DNA of 49,639 bases, from positions 1 to 49,639 of IMG/VR virus record IMGVR_UViG_3300027842_000203; one strand, written 5' to 3'. Below, piece after piece: positions 1 through 8,106 of the stretch. Source of the stretch: a virus. Below the pieces are notes generated by a model. The model had not been told where the DNA came from. It ran no database searches and saw nothing but the letters and a program-made list of their open reading frames with translations. How positions within the stretch are numbered: the stretch's first letter is position 1; each line of letters starts with the position of its first letter. The position numbers and the translations under genes are program-made.

Positions 1-336
1 GTGTCCATCACTGAATACATTTTGGCCGAGGGCCGCAAAGACCTTGAACAGGGCGGCCCTATCCCCCAGTCCGGCGCGGGACGTACAACGACCGTCGACA
101 CCTCGCGTCCCGCGTCGGCAACCGTAGCTGAACTCCAAGCGCGGGTAGACGAAGCGCGCGCGGGAATTCTTGTCCGCAACACCCATCTGGCGGAAATTCT
201 GGACGAAGGCAACAACGCCCTGAACGCCTGGGCGCTGCGGCTGCACATGGAGCGCAACTGCGGGCGCGATGAATGCCACCAGGGCGCAACGATTTTAGAA
301 ACGGAGAACGTACTCGAAAAAGTTTTGCAGAGCTAA
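1..336 (+). CDS. Hypothetical protein at window edge
   Basis: Reads from a GTG at the first base for 111 residues, so the true start may lie outside the window. I do not recognise a family. The middle third is helical and Glu/Ala-rich, and a short Cys-containing segment (NCGRDECH) lies near the C-terminus. Its position upstream of the annealing-protein gene suggests it belongs to the early operon. Confidence 0.5.
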   Translation: MSITEYILAEGRKDLEQGGPIPQSGAGRTTTVDTSRPASATVAELQARVDEARAGILVRNTHLAEILDEGNNALNAWALRLHMERNCGRDECHQGATILETENVLEKVLQS

Positions 337-390
337 CCGGCTCTGTGCTGGCGCGCCCTCTCCGGGGCCTTTTCTGCGGAGAACAAAAAC

Positions 391-433
391 GGCGGCTGGT
401 CATAGTTTTCAAGCGCCGGCATGATCAGCCGCC
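391..433. other. Inverted repeat in the 337-458 gap
   Basis: The 122-base gap before the Rad52-like gene holds 13-base arms (391-403 and 421-433) with one mismatch and a 17-base loop. A-rich tracts lie on both sides. Read on the minus strand, the stem is followed by GTTTTTG, so it could stop antisense transcription; on the plus strand it has no U-tract. The Shine-Dalgarno stretch of the next gene (aaacggag) follows it. Confidence 0.4.
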
Positions 434-458
434 AACAAAAAGAAACGGAGAAACCACA

Positions 459-1418
459 ATGGCAACTGCAACCGTCCCCCATGGACCCCAGAGAGTGATG
501 GAAGAGATACCCATCGTCACCGCCTCTTTACCGCCGGAGATCGAGGCCAGGCTGAAAGCGCCTCTGCCTCCTGAGGCCATCGGCACCCATCCCCGCATCA
601 AGGGCCTTTCCTCCATCAAAGCCGCTTTCGTCATCGAGCGGTTGAACGATGCCTTCGGAATCGGCGGCTGGCGCGACACCGTGCGCGAGATCGCCATGAA
701 CTCCCGCAAAGAGACATGGGGCAAAGACACCGACAAGCAGCGCGAGGTCACCCTCCATGTGGCCACCGTGCACCTGACCTTCTACGTGGAGAAGTACGGC
801 ATCCACAAGGAGAACTTCGGCGGCTCGGATAACGAAGACCTGGGCGATGCCCTGAAGGGCGCGCGCACCGATGCCCTGACCAAGATCGCCTCTGAACTCG
901 GCATCGGTCTGGACATCTACAAGAGCGGACGCGAGAGCGAATCGAACGCTCTTCCACCCTGCCCCAACTGCGGCAAGCAGCTGCGCAAATCCAAAGATGC
1001 CGGCGAGTACTACTGCTGGACCAAGAAAGACGGCTGCGGCGCGACTTTCACCGAAGAAGGATTGAAGGCCGCGATCGCGAGCAAGCAGAAGCCAGCTGCC
1101 GCTCCCGGGCCGCAGAAGAAAGCTCCCGCTGCGGCGCCAGCTGTTGCGGCTCAAGCCAACGGCGCGGAAAAGATCACGATCGTCAACCAAATCACCGATA
1201 TCCGCGAAGACCAGGGGCGGCTGTGGGTGATGGTGGGCGAGCGCAAGTGCACCACCGCCGATACCGAGACCAAGAAGCGCTTCTTCGCCAAGAAGGGCTG
1301 CTACGCGGAATTGCTGGTGGCGCCGATCAACTCCAAAGAGTACGGCCAGATTTACCAAATCTCCAAGGTGATCTCCATCCGCACCGCGAGAGAGGAGGCT
1401 GGCCATGCCGGCTTCTGA
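459..1418 (+). CDS. Rad52-like single-strand annealing protein with zinc finger
   Basis: Probable single-strand DNA annealing protein for phage recombination. The start at ATG 459 has an aaacggag ribosome site; reading upstream of it adds a basic low-quality extension. Residues 45-157 resemble the Rad52/22 fold, including GGSDNEDLGDALKGARTDAL followed by a LGIGLDIYKSG segment typical of that family. Four cysteines (168, 171, 186, 193) form a treble-clef-like zinc motif. After an Ala/Pro linker (about 205-245), the last 75 residues look like a small beta-rich, OB-like domain. The gene heads a tightly overlapped early operon and is followed two genes later by a Gp157-like gene, a common pairing in siphoviruses. 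The Rad52 assignment is by recognised motif, not by search. Confidence 0.8.
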   Translation: MATATVPHGPQRVMEEIPIVTASLPPEIEARLKAPLPPEAIGTHPRIKGLSSIKAAFVIERLNDAFGIGGWRDTVREIAMNSRKETWGKDTDKQREVTLHVATVHLTFYVEKYGIHKENFGGSDNEDLGDALKGARTDALTKIASELGIGLDIYKSGRESESNALPPCPNCGKQLRKSKDAGEYYCWTKKDGCGATFTEEGLKAAIASKQKPAAAPGPQKKAPAAAPAVAAQANGAEKITIVNQITDIREDQGRLWVMVGERKCTTADTETKKRFFAKKGCYAELLVAPINSKEYGQIYQISKVISIRTAREEAGHAGF

Positions 1419-1767
1419 AATGGAAAAGCTGCCGACCAGTCATGACTTAGCACGAGCCCTGCAGCAGACCGCCGAGTGGCTGTTGTCGCGTCCTAGCTTT
1501 CAGATTGAAGAGCGCTTCGACGCTATGACGTGGCAGTCAATCAACTTTAGCCAGAAGGATAAATTCCTCGCAGCCGTGCGCGCCATCGGAACTGGGAAGA
1601 AGGCCTTTCGTCCTCACGAGGTGGAAGTAAAGGCCGAGATTCCTGGAGGAAGGATCTATCTTAAGGCTCCGCGCGACCTGGTATGCCGCCTGATTCGGCC
1701 AGCCGAGTATGAGTGCGATCCTTTTCTGTCTCCTGAGGAAGAAAAGCAACTTGGGGGTGCTGAATGA
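1405..1767 (+). CDS. Hypothetical protein
   Basis: 120 residues starting at ATG 1405, inside the 3' end of the annealing-protein gene, with a strong gagaggagg ribosome site upstream. No recognised domain; a helical N-terminal half precedes a beta-rich segment. The 14-base overlap upstream and 4-base overlap downstream imply translational coupling within the recombination operon. Confidence 0.7.
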   Translation: MPASEMEKLPTSHDLARALQQTAEWLLSRPSFQIEERFDAMTWQSINFSQKDKFLAAVRAIGTGKKAFRPHEVEVKAEIPGGRIYLKAPRDLVCRLIRPAEYECDPFLSPEEEKQLGGAE

Positions 1768-2423
1768 GCACCCTCAGACTCTACGACATCCCGGCCGAGG
1801 TCGATTTCTTTGAGCAGGAACTCATCCACTCCGGCGGCGAGCTGACCCCGGAACTGGAAGAGCGCTGGAAGACGTTCGTCAAGGCCGGGCGGGACAAGAT
1901 CGAAGGCGCCTGCATGGTGGTCAAGAACCTTGAAGCGATCGCCGACGTTTCCGGGGAAGAATCCAAGCGCCTCTACGACCGCGCCCACCAGTTCCAGAAG
2001 AATGCCAAGCGCCTGAAAGACCTGATGGTCTACGCCGTCGATGCCTTCGGCGGCAAGGTCAAGACCATGCTCTTTACGGTATGGACGCAGAACGCTGCCA
2101 ACCGCACCAGCGCTGAGCTCAGGGACGGCACCGACCTGGTCGCGATCGAGAAAACCCATCCCCAGTTTGTGCGCGTGAAGCGCGAGCTTAACACCGAAGA
2201 AATTCTCAAGTACCTCGGAGAGTCCGGCTGGAAACCGGCGCCGCTGCCCTCGGACTGCGAGCAATGCAAATCGCTGGCCGAGCCGGGGCGGATCCCGGTG
2301 GCCGAGTGGATTGAACATCACCCCAAGTGCACGGCGGAAGCCGATGCCGAGAAACACGCCAACCTTCCAGCGGGAATCACCGTGCGCTGGGTCAGAGGCG
2401 TGAGATTTCTCCGAGTCAAGTGA
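1764..2423 (+). CDS. Gp157-like phage protein
   Basis: 219 residues. Residues about 10-115 match the pattern of the Siphovirus Gp157 family (PF05565): an acidic N-terminal helix, the VVKNLEAIADV segment, a coiled-coil-like helix with repeated K/R (RLYDRAHQFQKNAKRLKD), then a short beta strand around KTMLFTVWTQ. The C-terminal 70 residues are an extension with a CEQCKS motif and a His/Cys pair that may bind metal. Gp157 proteins were linked to phage resistance in Streptococcus thermophilus and often sit beside annealing proteins, as here. It overlaps its neighbour by the ATGA arrangement. Confidence 0.7.
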   Translation: MSTLRLYDIPAEVDFFEQELIHSGGELTPELEERWKTFVKAGRDKIEGACMVVKNLEAIADVSGEESKRLYDRAHQFQKNAKRLKDLMVYAVDAFGGKVKTMLFTVWTQNAANRTSAELRDGTDLVAIEKTHPQFVRVKRELNTEEILKYLGESGWKPAPLPSDCEQCKSLAEPGRIPVAEWIEHHPKCTAEADAEKHANLPAGITVRWVRGVRFLRVK

Positions 2424-2435
2424 AAGGGAACGGCC

Positions 2436-2609
2436 ATGCGCTTCAACATTGAATTCGATATCGACATGTGGTTGGTGGTTCCCGCCGAAGACGGACCCTA
2501 TTCTTCGCAGGGCGAAGCTCAACTGGAGTGTAATTCCAGAAACAAATCACTCGGCTGGACCGGCTCCTGGGTTGGCGAAGAGGAAGAGCCAGAAGGTGAA
2601 GCCGCATGA
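2436..2609 (+). CDS. Small acidic hypothetical protein
   Basis: 57 residues, starting at ATG 2436 after a gaaagggaacgg ribosome site. It begins with alternating Phe/Ile/Asp residues and ends in a Glu-rich tail (GEEEEPEGEAA). No known family. The stop overlaps the next start by four bases, which supports real coding. Confidence 0.6.
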   Translation: MRFNIEFDIDMWLVVPAEDGPYSSQGEAQLECNSRNKSLGWTGSWVGEEEEPEGEAA

Positions 2610-2734
2610 CCCTCGCTCTGGCCTGGATTCTCTGCTTTATCGCCGGCGCTGCCTTCGGCGCGGGAACGATCCTGATGCTCATCGGTCATCCTTCGACTGA
2701 GCCGACCAATGAGAAAGGATCTCCGGCGGCGTGA
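2606..2734 (+). CDS. Small single-span membrane protein
   Basis: 42 residues, ATGA-coupled to the gene before and GTGA-coupled to the gene after. Residues 3-27 form one hydrophobic helix rich in Ala, Leu and Gly, so it is probably a membrane protein with a short polar C-terminus. Function unknown. Confidence 0.5.
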   Translation: MTLALAWILCFIAGAAFGAGTILMLIGHPSTEPTNEKGSPAA

Positions 2735-3036
2735 CCGACGACCAAATCACAATCCGCGAACTCGGGCGCTTCCGCTGGTCGCTCGAATTTCCCTACAACG
2801 AGGAATTCATCTCCTGGCTGAAGCAGCGTATTCCGCATCAGGACCGCACTTACGATCCTGAGACGCATATCTGGATAGTTAGCGGCGACAGCGATGTTCG
2901 TTTGAACGCAATCGAGAGCATCGCCGTCCAAAAGTTCCGCTTCGCCGTGCGCTGGTACCGCAACTCAGACGGCAAGCTGACCATGCGCAATCTCAAAACC
3001 GGAGTGGAGACGGTGCAGGAGGAATTGTTCACATGA
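2731..3036 (+). CDS. Hypothetical protein
   Basis: 101 residues from a GTG start that overlaps the upstream stop. Residues 12-50 contain a pattern (hydrophobic strand, FPYNEEFISWLK, YDPETHIWIV) reminiscent of small HARP-like substrate-binding modules of SNF2 helicases, but this resemblance is weak. The rest is basic and beta-rich. A nucleic-acid-binding role is only a guess. Confidence 0.55.
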   Translation: MTDDQITIRELGRFRWSLEFPYNEEFISWLKQRIPHQDRTYDPETHIWIVSGDSDVRLNAIESIAVQKFRFAVRWYRNSDGKLTMRNLKTGVETVQEELFT

Positions 3037-3329
3037 GCGGCCACCACACTGCCGGACCTCTCATGCATGATGCCGATGCCCTTGTAGTCAAGGACCTAGC
3101 AGGCCGTCTTATCGCGAAACTGAGCCTATCCTGGGGTGAAGTCACGCGCAACGAAGCTGTTGCGAATGGCTTTCTCTTCGCCTCCGCTCCTGACTTGCTG
3201 GCTGCCTGCCATGCATTCTGCCGCGCTTTCTCAGAACCAAAACAGGACCTCGACGCGGAGAAGAACGCGATTCGTCACGCCTACGACTTGGGGCGGACTG
3301 CCATCGAGAAAGCGGAGGGCCGCCGATGA
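3033..3329 (+). CDS. Conserved small phage protein
   Basis: 98 residues. The segment around residues 44-60 (NGFLFASAPDLLAACHAF) matches the A-N-A-x-x-I-A-A-P-D-L-L-x-A-L signature seen in many small phage proteins of unknown function. The C-terminus is a charged helix. ATGA overlaps on both sides place it in the early operon. Confidence 0.65.
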   Translation: MSGHHTAGPLMHDADALVVKDLAGRLIAKLSLSWGEVTRNEAVANGFLFASAPDLLAACHAFCRAFSEPKQDLDAEKNAIRHAYDLGRTAIEKAEGRR

Positions 3330-3562
3330 AACGCTCTGACGCTACGAAAATTCACCACACCAACCTGGTCATAGACAAAACCTATCGCCTGCGTTCGAGC
3401 AAAGGCGAAGGCGATGTCCAGCTGCTCGAAGACAAAGGCGTCGAGGGCTGGCTGGTGATGATCATCCGTGGCCAGTTCACGGTGTTTGAAAAGAAATACC
3501 GAGCGGGCGAAACCTTCTTAGTTCCGCCTACCTGGGACGGCTGGTACGAACTGCAAGCATGA
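3326..3562 (+). CDS. Hypothetical protein
   Basis: 78 residues, ATGA-coupled to both neighbours. Predicted mostly beta strand, with aromatic residues at the C-terminus (TWDGWYEL). The N-terminal half contains several Lys/Arg residues. No family recognised. Confidence 0.6.
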   Translation: MKRSDATKIHHTNLVIDKTYRLRSSKGEGDVQLLEDKGVEGWLVMIIRGQFTVFEKKYRAGETFLVPPTWDGWYELQA

Positions 3563-4029
3563 ACTTTGGACCCACATATCGATTGCCCCGCGTGAGTGCG
3601 CGCATCCGGAGTTCCCGGATGTCGACACCGCGGAAGCGCGGGAAGCACTGGCAGCGGAAGCCGGCAGTGATCGTCTTTCCCGATCGCCGTGAGATCTGTA
3701 ACCAGTCCAAAGCTGCCGGCCGGGGCGAGTACCGTTTCCGACTCTTCCTGATGTGGGTGCGCCAGTACGAGCCCTCGCTCGATTACGTCCGCTGCTGCAA
3801 CTGCGGATTAAAGCTGCACCTGGTGGACGCCTGTTTTGAGCATGAGCACTTTAGGACGAAGGCCCGGCGCGACGATCGTATCGCTATCTTCGACGAAGAC
3901 GGCCGCTTCGTGAAGCACATCAACGGCGCCAGTCATGCTCATTGCAATTCGGCAAGAGGCTCTCGCCGCACGGAGATCTGGCACGGCTCGAATTGTGTGA
4001 TTGAGAAGGAGGCCTGCATAGATGGCTGA
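3559..4029 (+). CDS. HNH-like zinc-binding protein
   Basis: 156 residues. A very basic N-terminus (residues 1-60) precedes a CCNCG knuckle (about 80-84), an EHEH pair and a late HAHCNSARGSR segment. The order C-x2-C, D/E-H, H-x2-C-N-x2-R/K-G matches HNH-type folds, although the catalytic spacing is not classical, so it may be inactive or only DNA binding. It starts by ATGA overlap and its end overlaps the next gene by eight bases. Confidence 0.55.
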   Translation: MNFGPTYRLPRVSARIRSSRMSTPRKRGKHWQRKPAVIVFPDRREICNQSKAAGRGEYRFRLFLMWVRQYEPSLDYVRCCNCGLKLHLVDACFEHEHFRTKARRDDRIAIFDEDGRFVKHINGASHAHCNSARGSRRTEIWHGSNCVIEKEACIDG

Positions 4030-4372
4030 CCTTGTCGGCACTTGCCCCAAAGATTTCTGGGAAGAATGGATTGCTGAAGGCGATGCGGCTGGCGATCCCG
4101 AAACGGGCGAAGAGTGGGGCTGGTACACGGGGCATCACCTAGCGGCGAGCATTAAGCCCGGAGACCGCTTCTATGTCGTTGCTCATGGAAAGCTGCGCGG
4201 CTGGGCTCCGGTGACGCGGGTGGAGAAACCGCAGGAAGGGTTCGTGATTTGTCGGCGCGGCGGAGCGGTGGCCTGCACCATCCCTGAGCCGATACCTGGG
4301 TTTCGCGGATTGCGACTCAGATGGTGGAAAACGGAGATTGAGCAACCGTTTCCAGATTGGAAGCGGCCATGA
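4022..4372 (+). CDS. Hypothetical protein, possibly PUA/ASCH-like
   Basis: 116 residues. A KPGDRFYVVAHGKLRGWAPV stretch (around residues 45-64) has the feel of the strand-turn-strand of ASCH/PUA-like nucleic-acid-binding folds, followed by Cys and many Trp. The family assignment is tentative. The gaaggaggcc sequence before ATG 4022 is a strong ribosome site. Confidence 0.55.
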   Translation: MADLVGTCPKDFWEEWIAEGDAAGDPETGEEWGWYTGHHLAASIKPGDRFYVVAHGKLRGWAPVTRVEKPQEGFVICRRGGAVACTIPEPIPGFRGLRLRWWKTEIEQPFPDWKRP

Positions 4373-4773
4373 CTATCACCCACACATTCTCGATTCTTCC
4401 CGTGAGCCCTGCGACCTTTAAGGAGATTCAGTCAAAGCTGAAGGCAGCGGGCTACGATCACGCACTCTTCCAAGTGATCGACATGCACGGCATCGCCCTG
4501 AAGGTGGATGACGGCAAAACCTATATGCCCACGACACCGGCGCGGCGAAAGCACCCGCTAGCTTTCGTCGCCGACCAAGGCCTGCTGGCCGAAGCTCTGG
4601 GGCTGTCCCGCCAGGACTGCATACCGATCGAGGAAATCGTAGAGAAGTGCCTTAACCAGAACAAGTCGATGCGCGAATTGTTCGAGATGGTCAGTGAGCT
4701 GGAAATCAGCGACGAGCTCTGGGCCAGCTTTCTCTACACCTACGGCTGGTGGGATGGAAGGAGGCGGTACTGA
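4369..4773 (+). CDS. Hypothetical protein
   Basis: 134 residues from ATG 4369, chosen because it overlaps the upstream stop (ATGA); an in-frame TTG at 4357 would add only four residues. The N-terminal 60 residues look like a small alpha/beta domain and the C-terminal half is acidic and helical, ending in WWDGRRRY. No family recognised. Confidence 0.65.
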   Translation: MTITHTFSILPVSPATFKEIQSKLKAAGYDHALFQVIDMHGIALKVDDGKTYMPTTPARRKHPLAFVADQGLLAEALGLSRQDCIPIEEIVEKCLNQNKSMRELFEMVSELEISDELWASFLYTYGWWDGRRRY

Positions 4774-4940
4774 TGAAGATCGTTCCCTACCCTCCCTCTC
4801 CCGACAATGAATTGCTGAAGAACAAGTCCATGATCCGCCTGGACAAGCTGATCGAGATGGGAGCCCCTGAGCCAATTATCAAGAACGAAGCGGAGCACTT
4901 GCTGCGGCTGCTGGGAACCTCTGAGGTGGGAACGGCATGA
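4773..4940 (+). CDS. Small hypothetical protein
   Basis: 55 residues from ATG 4773, which overlaps the previous TGA by one base and has a strong aaggaggcgg ribosome site. It is a helical, Leu/Glu-rich peptide after a Pro-rich N-terminus. Function unknown. It is GTGA/ATGA-coupled to the radical SAM gene. Confidence 0.6.
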   Translation: MKIVPYPPSPDNELLKNKSMIRLDKLIEMGAPEPIIKNEAEHLLRLLGTSEVGTA

Positions 4941-5926
4941 GGCAGGCAGCCGTGATCAACATGAGCCGCAAGTACTACAACCTTGGCGCGCAAAAGCTGA
5001 CCAACTGGCTGCGCGCTGAAGGCTGGACGGTTCGCGAGTTTGATGGCGATCCCGGCTTGTTCCTGAACGGATGCGATCTGATTTGCCTCTCTGTCATCTT
5101 TTCTTGGGATGCGCCCGATGCTCTCAACATCGCACTGCTCTGGAAAGACCGCGCCGAGGTATGGGCCGGGGGACCCGGCCTGTTCGCGCTCTGCAACTGG
5201 TGGAAAGAACACGCCGGATTCGACTGTCACAAGGGGTTAGACCAACGCTTCGAGAATCAAGAGGGCAAATACCGCTACACCTTCGCGAGCCGCGGCTGCC
5301 CGGTCAATTGCTGGTTCTGCATCGTCCCGCGTCTTGAAGGAAAGACCTTCACGCTGAACTGGGATTTTTCGCTGGCTTCAATCCTTTGCGACAACAATCT
5401 TTCCGCTCTGCCGATGGGCTTTCAGTGCCACATCGTGCGGCGATATTCCGAGCCTGGCGCGCCGCCGCTGCTGGATTGCAACAGCGGCTTCGAGCCCAAG
5501 AGCTTTGACTGGCAGACCTATGCCGTATGGAAGTACGTGCTGCGCGGGCCCTGGCGCTTCGCCTACGACTATCTGCCAGAAAAGCGCGACGTCGCGCGCA
5601 TGATGAAGATTCTCCACGCCGAGCCGCGAAAGAAGAAGCGAGTCTACGTCCTGATCGGCAATGAGCCGATGGAGGCCTGCTACGAACGGGCCATCCAGGT
5701 GGTCGAGTGGGGCGGCGAGCCATTCTGCCAGCCGGTGCTGCCGCTGAATGCTCTCTCCAAAGACGCCTTCACCATCCGCTACGACTGGACCAAGCAGAGG
5801 CTGATCGACTTTGCGCGCTACTTCAATCGTTTCCTCTGGAAGTATGCGCCGCTCACCGAATACAGAAGCCGCCAGCACGAACCGGCCCCGTTCGCAGGTA
5901 GCCAGTTCACGAGGTGCTACGCGTGA
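4937..5926 (+). CDS. Radical SAM enzyme
   Basis: 329 residues. The CPVNCWFC motif (Cys 121, 125, 128) is the C-x3-C-x2-C ligand set for the [4Fe-4S] cluster of radical SAM enzymes. The preceding 110 residues read as a Rossmann-like, B12-binding-type domain without the canonical D-x-H-x2-G cobalamin motif. The layout (domain, then ASRGCPVNCWFC) resembles MiaB/BchE-type B12-family relatives. The C-terminal third has the alternating strands expected of the second half of the barrel and no TRAM domain. Substrate is not deducible: it could modify a tRNA, a protein or a nucleotide. It sits among replication and early genes with no partner that names the pathway. Confidence 0.8.
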   Translation: MRQAAVINMSRKYYNLGAQKLTNWLRAEGWTVREFDGDPGLFLNGCDLICLSVIFSWDAPDALNIALLWKDRAEVWAGGPGLFALCNWWKEHAGFDCHKGLDQRFENQEGKYRYTFASRGCPVNCWFCIVPRLEGKTFTLNWDFSLASILCDNNLSALPMGFQCHIVRRYSEPGAPPLLDCNSGFEPKSFDWQTYAVWKYVLRGPWRFAYDYLPEKRDVARMMKILHAEPRKKKRVYVLIGNEPMEACYERAIQVVEWGGEPFCQPVLPLNALSKDAFTIRYDWTKQRLIDFARYFNRFLWKYAPLTEYRSRQHEPAPFAGSQFTRCYA

Positions 5927-6147
5927 CCAACCCTCACACGGTAATCACGGTCAAGTGCGCCAGCTGCCAAACCATCAAGCAGGAGGCGAACCACTGGTTT
6001 GTAGCGTCGACGATTCACGGCAAGTTCATATCCGAGCCTATGGAGACCTGGGGAGAACTGGCAGCAACTGATTTACCGCTGTGCGGCGAGGCCTGTGCAC
6101 AGAAGGAGTTTGGAAAATGGCTGGCAAAGATCAAAAACGGAAAGTAG
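5923..6147 (+). CDS. Small zinc-binding hypothetical protein
   Basis: 74 residues from GTG 5923, overlapping the radical SAM stop. Four cysteines in two pairs (CASC near residue 12, then CGEAC near residue 56) suggest a zinc ribbon. The C-terminus is basic. The proximity to the radical SAM gene is suggestive but does not prove a partnership. Confidence 0.6.
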   Translation: MTNPHTVITVKCASCQTIKQEANHWFVASTIHGKFISEPMETWGELAATDLPLCGEACAQKEFGKWLAKIKNGK

Positions 6148-6401
6148 GCGGGCAGTTCGCGATGCTGCCCAGAGTGGCGCGGCTGGCGCTGAAAGACGAA
6201 GACTTGGCGCAGCTGGCAGCCGATGACTACGCGCGGGCCGAGACATACGAGCTCGAGCTCTGCGATCGGCATCACCCGGAGATCGTTCTGGGCAGCATGG
6301 CCGTAGTGGTCGTCTGGGGCTCGACCGAAGCAGTGAAGGCGTGCCAAAAGCTGCTGGTCGAAGGCTCGGAAGTGCTGCGCGAAGAAAGCGGAGAGATTTG
6401 A
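6117..6401 (+). CDS. Hypothetical protein
   Basis: 94 residues from ATG 6117, inside the end of the previous gene and 8 bases downstream of aaggag. A basic N-terminus is followed by a ferredoxin-like beta-alpha pattern (residues 45-75). No family recognised. Confidence 0.55.
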   Translation: MAGKDQKRKVGGQFAMLPRVARLALKDEDLAQLAADDYARAETYELELCDRHHPEIVLGSMAVVVVWGSTEAVKACQKLLVEGSEVLREESGEI

Positions 6402-6410
6402 GGAAAAGGC

Positions 6411-7265
6411 ATGAGCGCTGAATCTGTAATCCAAAAGCTCTGCAAGTGGCGCGCTGTCTTTGCGGGATGGCAATTGGGCACTCGTAGCATCGAGGATCCC
6501 GAATGCCAAGCCGTCCGCGACCATCGCGAAGTCACCATCCTGCTGCGCGCCGAAGTCAATGCCTTGACCGGACTGCTGATCAAGAAGGGCTTCTTCACCG
6601 CCGAAGAATTCACGGCCCAGGTCGGCCTTGAAGCTCAGCACCTCGACAAGACCTTTGAACGCAGGTTTCCGGGATTCTCTACGACCGAAGACGGCGTAAC
6701 CATGAAAATGCCGGAAAGTGGCAGAGACCATGAAGAACTGGAGGCCATAGCAGGTGAAACGAACTCCTACAGTTGCCATGCGGCGCGAGTACGAGAGATG
6801 GTCGGCGCTGCACCCGAAAAGCCAGAATCGGCAAATACACCTGCGCGGCGCTACGATGACCAGGAGCAAGGCGTTTACGGCTCTCGGATGTTCGAATCCG
6901 GACTCGCTGCAGGGCGTAAAGAAGCCAGCGCAGAAGTGGACAGGTTGAATGCAGTTATCAACACTCCGGAACTGATCGACTTCAGCAAAGCCTGTCATGT
7001 GGAAGCGGTACACCAGCGTGAACGGTGGGGATTGGAACATGACTCCGGCAAAGGACCGGAAGACTGGTTCTGGCTCATCGGCTATCTGGCCGGAAAGGCC
7101 CTATGCGCGGCCAAGGCTGGCGACCGCGACAAGTTACTTCACCACATCGTAACCACGGCGGCAGCGCTGAATAACTGGCATGCACAAGTGCTGGGCGCAT
7201 CGGACATGCGGCCCGGTATCTCCGCTGAAAAGCAGAGCTCCATCGACGGAGGCATATCGGCGTGA
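6411..7265 (+). CDS. Two-domain conserved phage protein
   Basis: 284 residues. Residues 1-100 resemble a conserved phage domain rich in LLRAEVNALTGLLI and FTAEEFTAQV motifs. Residues 180-262 resemble a second domain with HQRERWG, HDSGK, DW and AAALNNWHAQ motifs, found in many phage proteins and similar to nucleotide-pyrophosphatase-associated helical folds. In my memory of phage genomes these two occur as separate genes, so this looks like a fusion joined by a polar linker (about 100-180). Function unknown for both. ATG 6411 follows gaggaaaaggc. Confidence 0.65.
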   Translation: MSAESVIQKLCKWRAVFAGWQLGTRSIEDPECQAVRDHREVTILLRAEVNALTGLLIKKGFFTAEEFTAQVGLEAQHLDKTFERRFPGFSTTEDGVTMKMPESGRDHEELEAIAGETNSYSCHAARVREMVGAAPEKPESANTPARRYDDQEQGVYGSRMFESGLAAGRKEASAEVDRLNAVINTPELIDFSKACHVEAVHQRERWGLEHDSGKGPEDWFWLIGYLAGKALCAAKAGDRDKLLHHIVTTAAALNNWHAQVLGASDMRPGISAEKQSSIDGGISA

Positions 7266-7687
7266 CCCTTCCCGCCATTCCGAACGCAGCCCACGAGCAG
7301 GAGTTGGTCCGCGCCTTCCTGGCCTGGCTCAATGACTCCCTGGGAGACCAGCAGGAATTGGCCACGGAAGAGCTCTTGCTCCGCTACGGCTACATGCGTT
7401 TAAACCGCATGGACCTGCTGAATGACTGGGCCAGGAAAGACAAGCCGCCAGCCGACAACCGGATGATGAAGGCCAGAGATTGTTTTGACTCAGGGCACTG
7501 CCCGGCCTGCTTCGGCGACAAGCGCAAAAGCAAAGATTTTATCTGTACTCCGTGCTGGCGCCGGCTTCCCCGGGAGCTGAAAGAACCATTGCTTCCCGGC
7601 TGGAAAGACGGTGACAACGTGGAGAACTTCTTCAGAGCACTGAACTGGCTCAGGCTGAAAGCCAGCGAGCCGGTAGTTTGCAGGTAG
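7262..7687 (+). CDS. Zinc-ribbon phage protein
   Basis: 141 residues from a GTG that overlaps the previous stop. Residues 77-103 carry C-x2-C and C-x2-C pairs (CPACF, CTPCW) followed by RRLPRELKEPLL, a zinc-binding motif seen in many phage proteins of unknown role. The N-terminal 60 residues are helical. Confidence 0.65.
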   Translation: MTLPAIPNAAHEQELVRAFLAWLNDSLGDQQELATEELLLRYGYMRLNRMDLLNDWARKDKPPADNRMMKARDCFDSGHCPACFGDKRKSKDFICTPCWRRLPRELKEPLLPGWKDGDNVENFFRALNWLRLKASEPVVCR

Positions 7688-7710
7688 GTAAACAAAGCAG
7701 GAGGTGATAG

Positions 7711-8061
7711 GTGGCTCCCAATGACGAGCTATACGAACTAAACGTGGGCAACATCCTGGGCGGCAAGTTTCCCGAGATCTTTGCCCGCGCCTTTCAGCAA
7801 CTGATCGCGAACATGCGCGATCCCAACACGCCGGCGGAGGCGGTCCGCAAGGTGACCTTTGAATTCACGATCGAGCCCAACTCTGACCGCAGCGTTGGCG
7901 AAATCACGCTGAAGACGCCGCTGAAGCTGGCCGGCATCGAGTCGATCTCGGGCACGCTCTACGTGTCTCAGGCGGGCGGCAAGCTGCAGGCCTACTGCCG
8001 CGATCTCCGGCAGGAAGTGCTGTGGGACAAGACCGCAGACGGCGATAGCAAGAAGCAGTAA
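7711..8061 (+). CDS. Conserved phage protein, replication region
   Basis: 116 residues from GTG 7711 after a strong gcaggaggtgat ribosome site. The pattern (LNVGNILGG, then a helix, DPNTPAEAVRKVTFEF, then beta strands) matches a small protein found beside recombination genes in Gram-positive and Gram-negative siphoviruses. It is probably co-expressed with the next gene. No biochemical function is known to me. Confidence 0.65.
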   Translation: MAPNDELYELNVGNILGGKFPEIFARAFQQLIANMRDPNTPAEAVRKVTFEFTIEPNSDRSVGEITLKTPLKLAGIESISGTLYVSQAGGKLQAYCRDLRQEVLWDKTADGDSKKQ

Positions 8062-8106
8062 ATCCGGAGCTACAAAAGACTTTTGGAAAGGAAGCGATAA
8101 CCACAC

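Noticed and set aside
528-1406. Long minus-strand frame opposite the annealing gene
   Set aside because: Antisense shadow in high-GC coding sequence; no motifs or ribosome site.
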